The notes below the pieces were generated by a model that saw nothing but the letters and a program-made list of their open reading frames with translations, did not search any database and was not told where the DNA came from. Of a stretch of DNA of 36,439 nucleotides, positions 35,265 through 36,439 are shown piece after piece. Where the stretch lies: positions 1 to 36,439 of the forward strand of contig NZ_LMKP01000022.1 of NCBI RefSeq assembly GCF_001421715.1, given 5' to 3'. Source of the DNA: Sphingomonas sp. Leaf22 (GTDB taxonomy: Bacteria > Pseudomonadota > Alphaproteobacteria > Sphingomonadales > Sphingomonadaceae). The first letter of the stretch is position 1, and every line of letters begins with the position of its first letter. The position numbers were made by a program, and so were the translations under genes.

Positions 35265-35388
35265 GCAGCGAATATCGCCCAGCCGCCGACCGAACGCAAA
35301 TCCGAACGGTATCGACTGCAACGGAGTCGACCGCCCGTGGCATCGCCGCGACCAGTGACGCAACCCATTACCCAGCGTTAATTGAATG

Positions 35389-35398
35389 GAACCGGTTC
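35389..35398. promoter_or_regulatory. Perfect palindrome between divergent L,D-transpeptidase genes
   Basis: GAACCGGTTC is a perfect 10-base palindrome within the 177-base gap between the two divergent genes. It shares the half-site GAACC/GGTTC with the 7-4-7 repeat at 14667-14684, though with different spacing. It may be an operator or chance; no regulator is known. Confidence 0.25.
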
Positions 35399-35441
35399 GT
35401 ACCGTATCTGGGGAAGCCATAACGGTTTGACGAGGATTTGG

Positions 35442-36149
35442 ATGCAAGACGAAGCGGTTCGATCGCGGCGGGCAGTGCTGAAGGCAGCCGGGGGCCTTGC
35501 GGGGCTGGTGCTGGCACAGGGCTGTACCAGGAACGCGATCGTGCCCGTCGCGCAAAATTTGCCGGTCGGGCCGATGCCGCAGCGACTGGCATCGGCGGCG
35601 GTTCCTGCCGCGCCGGTCCGGAAGATGCTGGCGCCGCCGACGGTGAATCCCGGCTTGTTCGAACGTGCCCACGCCGCGCTGCAACGCCATGGCGGCACGG
35701 TCCGCAAGACCGACCGGATCGCTATCGCCGACTTCGCGGTCGACTCCGCGCATCCGCGCTTCCAGTTCATCGACATGTACAGCGGCGTCGTGTCGGCGAT
35801 GCGCGTCTCGCACGGCAGCGGATCGGACCCGCGCCATCGCGGGATGCTCGACCGGTTCAGCAACGTGCCCGATTCGAACGCCACGTCGGAAGGCGCGTTC
35901 GTCACCGAGAATTACTATATCGGCAAGCATGGCCGGTCGCAGCGGCTGGTCGGGCTGGACCATACCAACGACAATGCGCTGATGCGCGCGATCGTCATTC
36001 ACGGCGCATGGTATGCCAATCCGGAAATGATCGCACAGCACGGCAAGCTGGGCCGCAGCCAAGGCTGTTTCGCCGTCGCCGAAGGCGATCTGGCGCGGGT
36101 GTTCGACCTGATCGGCGAAGGCCGGATGATCTACGCCGCCAAGGTCTAG
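35442..36149 (+). CDS. Murein L,D-transpeptidase catalytic domain family protein
   Basis: A second predicted L,D-transpeptidase, of the larger YkuD_2 (PF13645) type, unlike the neighbour in sequence. The 235-residue product starts with a twin-arginine-like signal (RSRRAVLKAAGGLAGLVLAQGC, Arg9-Arg10) that ends in a cysteine at 28, so it may be a Tat-exported lipoprotein although the lipobox (LAQGC) is imperfect. Catalytic-domain motifs are FQFIDMYSG, VSHGSGSDP, IVIHGAWYA and the active-site LGRSQGCFAV. ATG 35442 is chosen because GAGGA lies five bases before; an upstream ATG at 35382 lacks this. A hairpin follows the stop. Confidence 0.88.
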   Translation: MQDEAVRSRRAVLKAAGGLAGLVLAQGCTRNAIVPVAQNLPVGPMPQRLASAAVPAAPVRKMLAPPTVNPGLFERAHAALQRHGGTVRKTDRIAIADFAVDSAHPRFQFIDMYSGVVSAMRVSHGSGSDPRHRGMLDRFSNVPDSNATSEGAFVTENYYIGKHGRSQRLVGLDHTNDNALMRAIVIHGAWYANPEMIAQHGKLGRSQGCFAVAEGDLARVFDLIGEGRMIYAAKV

Positions 36150-36156
36150 GGCGGAT

Positions 36157-36198
36157 CGACGGTTACCGGCTGACATGTGTCCTCGGTAACGACCGTCG
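36157..36198 (+). terminator. Hairpin after the L,D-transpeptidase gene
   Basis: CGACGGTTACCG (36157-36168) pairs with CGGTAAC-ga-CCGTCG (36184-36198) around a 15-base loop with a two-base bulge. It starts seven bases after the stop codon and is followed by the modestly U-rich CTATTGTTACG, so it is a weak intrinsic terminator candidate. Confidence 0.45.
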
Positions 36199-36313
36199 CT
36201 ATTGTTACGCCCGGGCGGAGTGGGACCGGAGCGAACGTCGCCCGCTGAACCACAAATCCGTCGTACCCCGGCGGAGGCGGAATCGTTGCGAAACTCTTGC
36301 CCCCTCCCTAGCC

Positions 36314-36333
36314 GTACCCCCGCGCAGGCGGGA
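36314..36333. repeat. Single copy of the GC-rich palindromic repeat
   Basis: GTACCCCCGCGCAGGCGGGA contains the same core as the paired repeats at 81-162 and 7983-8079. Only one unit is visible here. It abuts the stop codon of the partial gene at the right edge. Confidence 0.75.
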
Positions 36334-36337
36334 GTGT

Positions 36338-36439
36338 TCACTTCGGACTCTGTAGACGTTTTCTGGCGAGGAAGATGTCGAGGGTGATCTCGAGCATCTG
36401 TTGGGTCTTGGAGGCGCGTTTGGTTCGGCGGTTGAAGCG
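36338..36439 (-). CDS. 3' end of an unidentified gene, cut by the window edge
   Basis: A frame open to the edge encodes 33 residues (RFNRRTKRASKTQQMLEITL... ending KRLQSPK) before a TGA. Third positions are rich in G and C, as expected for real coding DNA here. The basic, helical C-terminus would suit a DNA-binding protein or transposase, but I do not recognise the family. Confidence 0.4.
   Translation of the reverse strand, partial: RFNRRTKRASKTQQMLEITLDIFLARKRLQSPK

Noticed and set aside
35388..35392. GGAAC as -35 element of an EcfG general-stress promoter
   Set aside because: No CGTT at 16-18 bases downstream, so the second half of the consensus is missing.
1..36439. tRNA, rRNA or riboswitch genes
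   Set aside because: No cloverleaf, rRNA-like segment or conserved riboswitch core, including a molybdenum-cofactor motif before moeA or 19818, could be recognised by eye.

Overview
The window looks like chromosomal DNA of a sphingomonad (Sphingomonas or a close alphaproteobacterial relative). The support is high GC with strong GC3 coding bias, an alphaproteobacterial SOS box (GTTC-N7-GTTC) in front of lexA, dispersed 'CCCGCGCAGGCGGG' palindromes of the kind scattered through sphingomonad genomes, and gene families typical of that group. The assignment comes from content only; no search was run.

Layout. (1) 1-2232: a paired palindromic repeat, then moeA (molybdenum insertion) and lexA with its own promoter and SOS operator. 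(2) 2394-7204: remains of a xylan-degradation locus. A GH67 alpha-glucuronidase gene is destroyed by an IS630-family insertion plus several frameshifts and stops, yet a LacI-type operator survives in front of it and an intact Tat-exported GH10 xylanase follows. (3) 7282-8190: a small nucleotidyltransferase-fold gene, a second paired palindrome and a terminator hairpin. (4) 8191-15755: tamA-tamB (outer-membrane/envelope assembly), divergent from a YihY/BrkB membrane protein. (5) 15899-17730: a MarR regulator divergent from a translationally coupled pair, a YqcI/YcgG (GntA-like) putative heme N-hydroxylase and a DUF1989 protein, suggesting guanidino-group chemistry. (6) 17727-19758: prepilin peptidase and a thiolase. 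(7) 19818-23415: YdeP-type molybdopterin oxidoreductase, fdhD and mobA, a tightly overlapping molybdoenzyme operon. (8) 23449-33852: a chemosensory operon, CheW, CheR-TPR, CheW, MCP, CheA-REC, CheB, then two hybrid histidine kinases. Gene content resembles the Pseudomonas Wsp system, but the order differs and the output diguanylate cyclase is replaced by kinases. (9) 33827-36149: a lipoprotein and two divergent L,D-transpeptidases of different subfamilies. (10) 36314-36439: a third copy of the palindrome and the 3' end of an unidentified gene.

The strongest candidates for something undescribed are the chemosensory-hybrid-kinase operon, which includes a pseudo-receiver with Glu at the phospho-acceptor position, and the MarR/GntA-like/DUF1989 cassette. 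From FdhF/YdeP to the last kinase (19818-33852) eleven genes run on one strand with gaps of 58 bases or less, mostly with start and stop codons overlapping.
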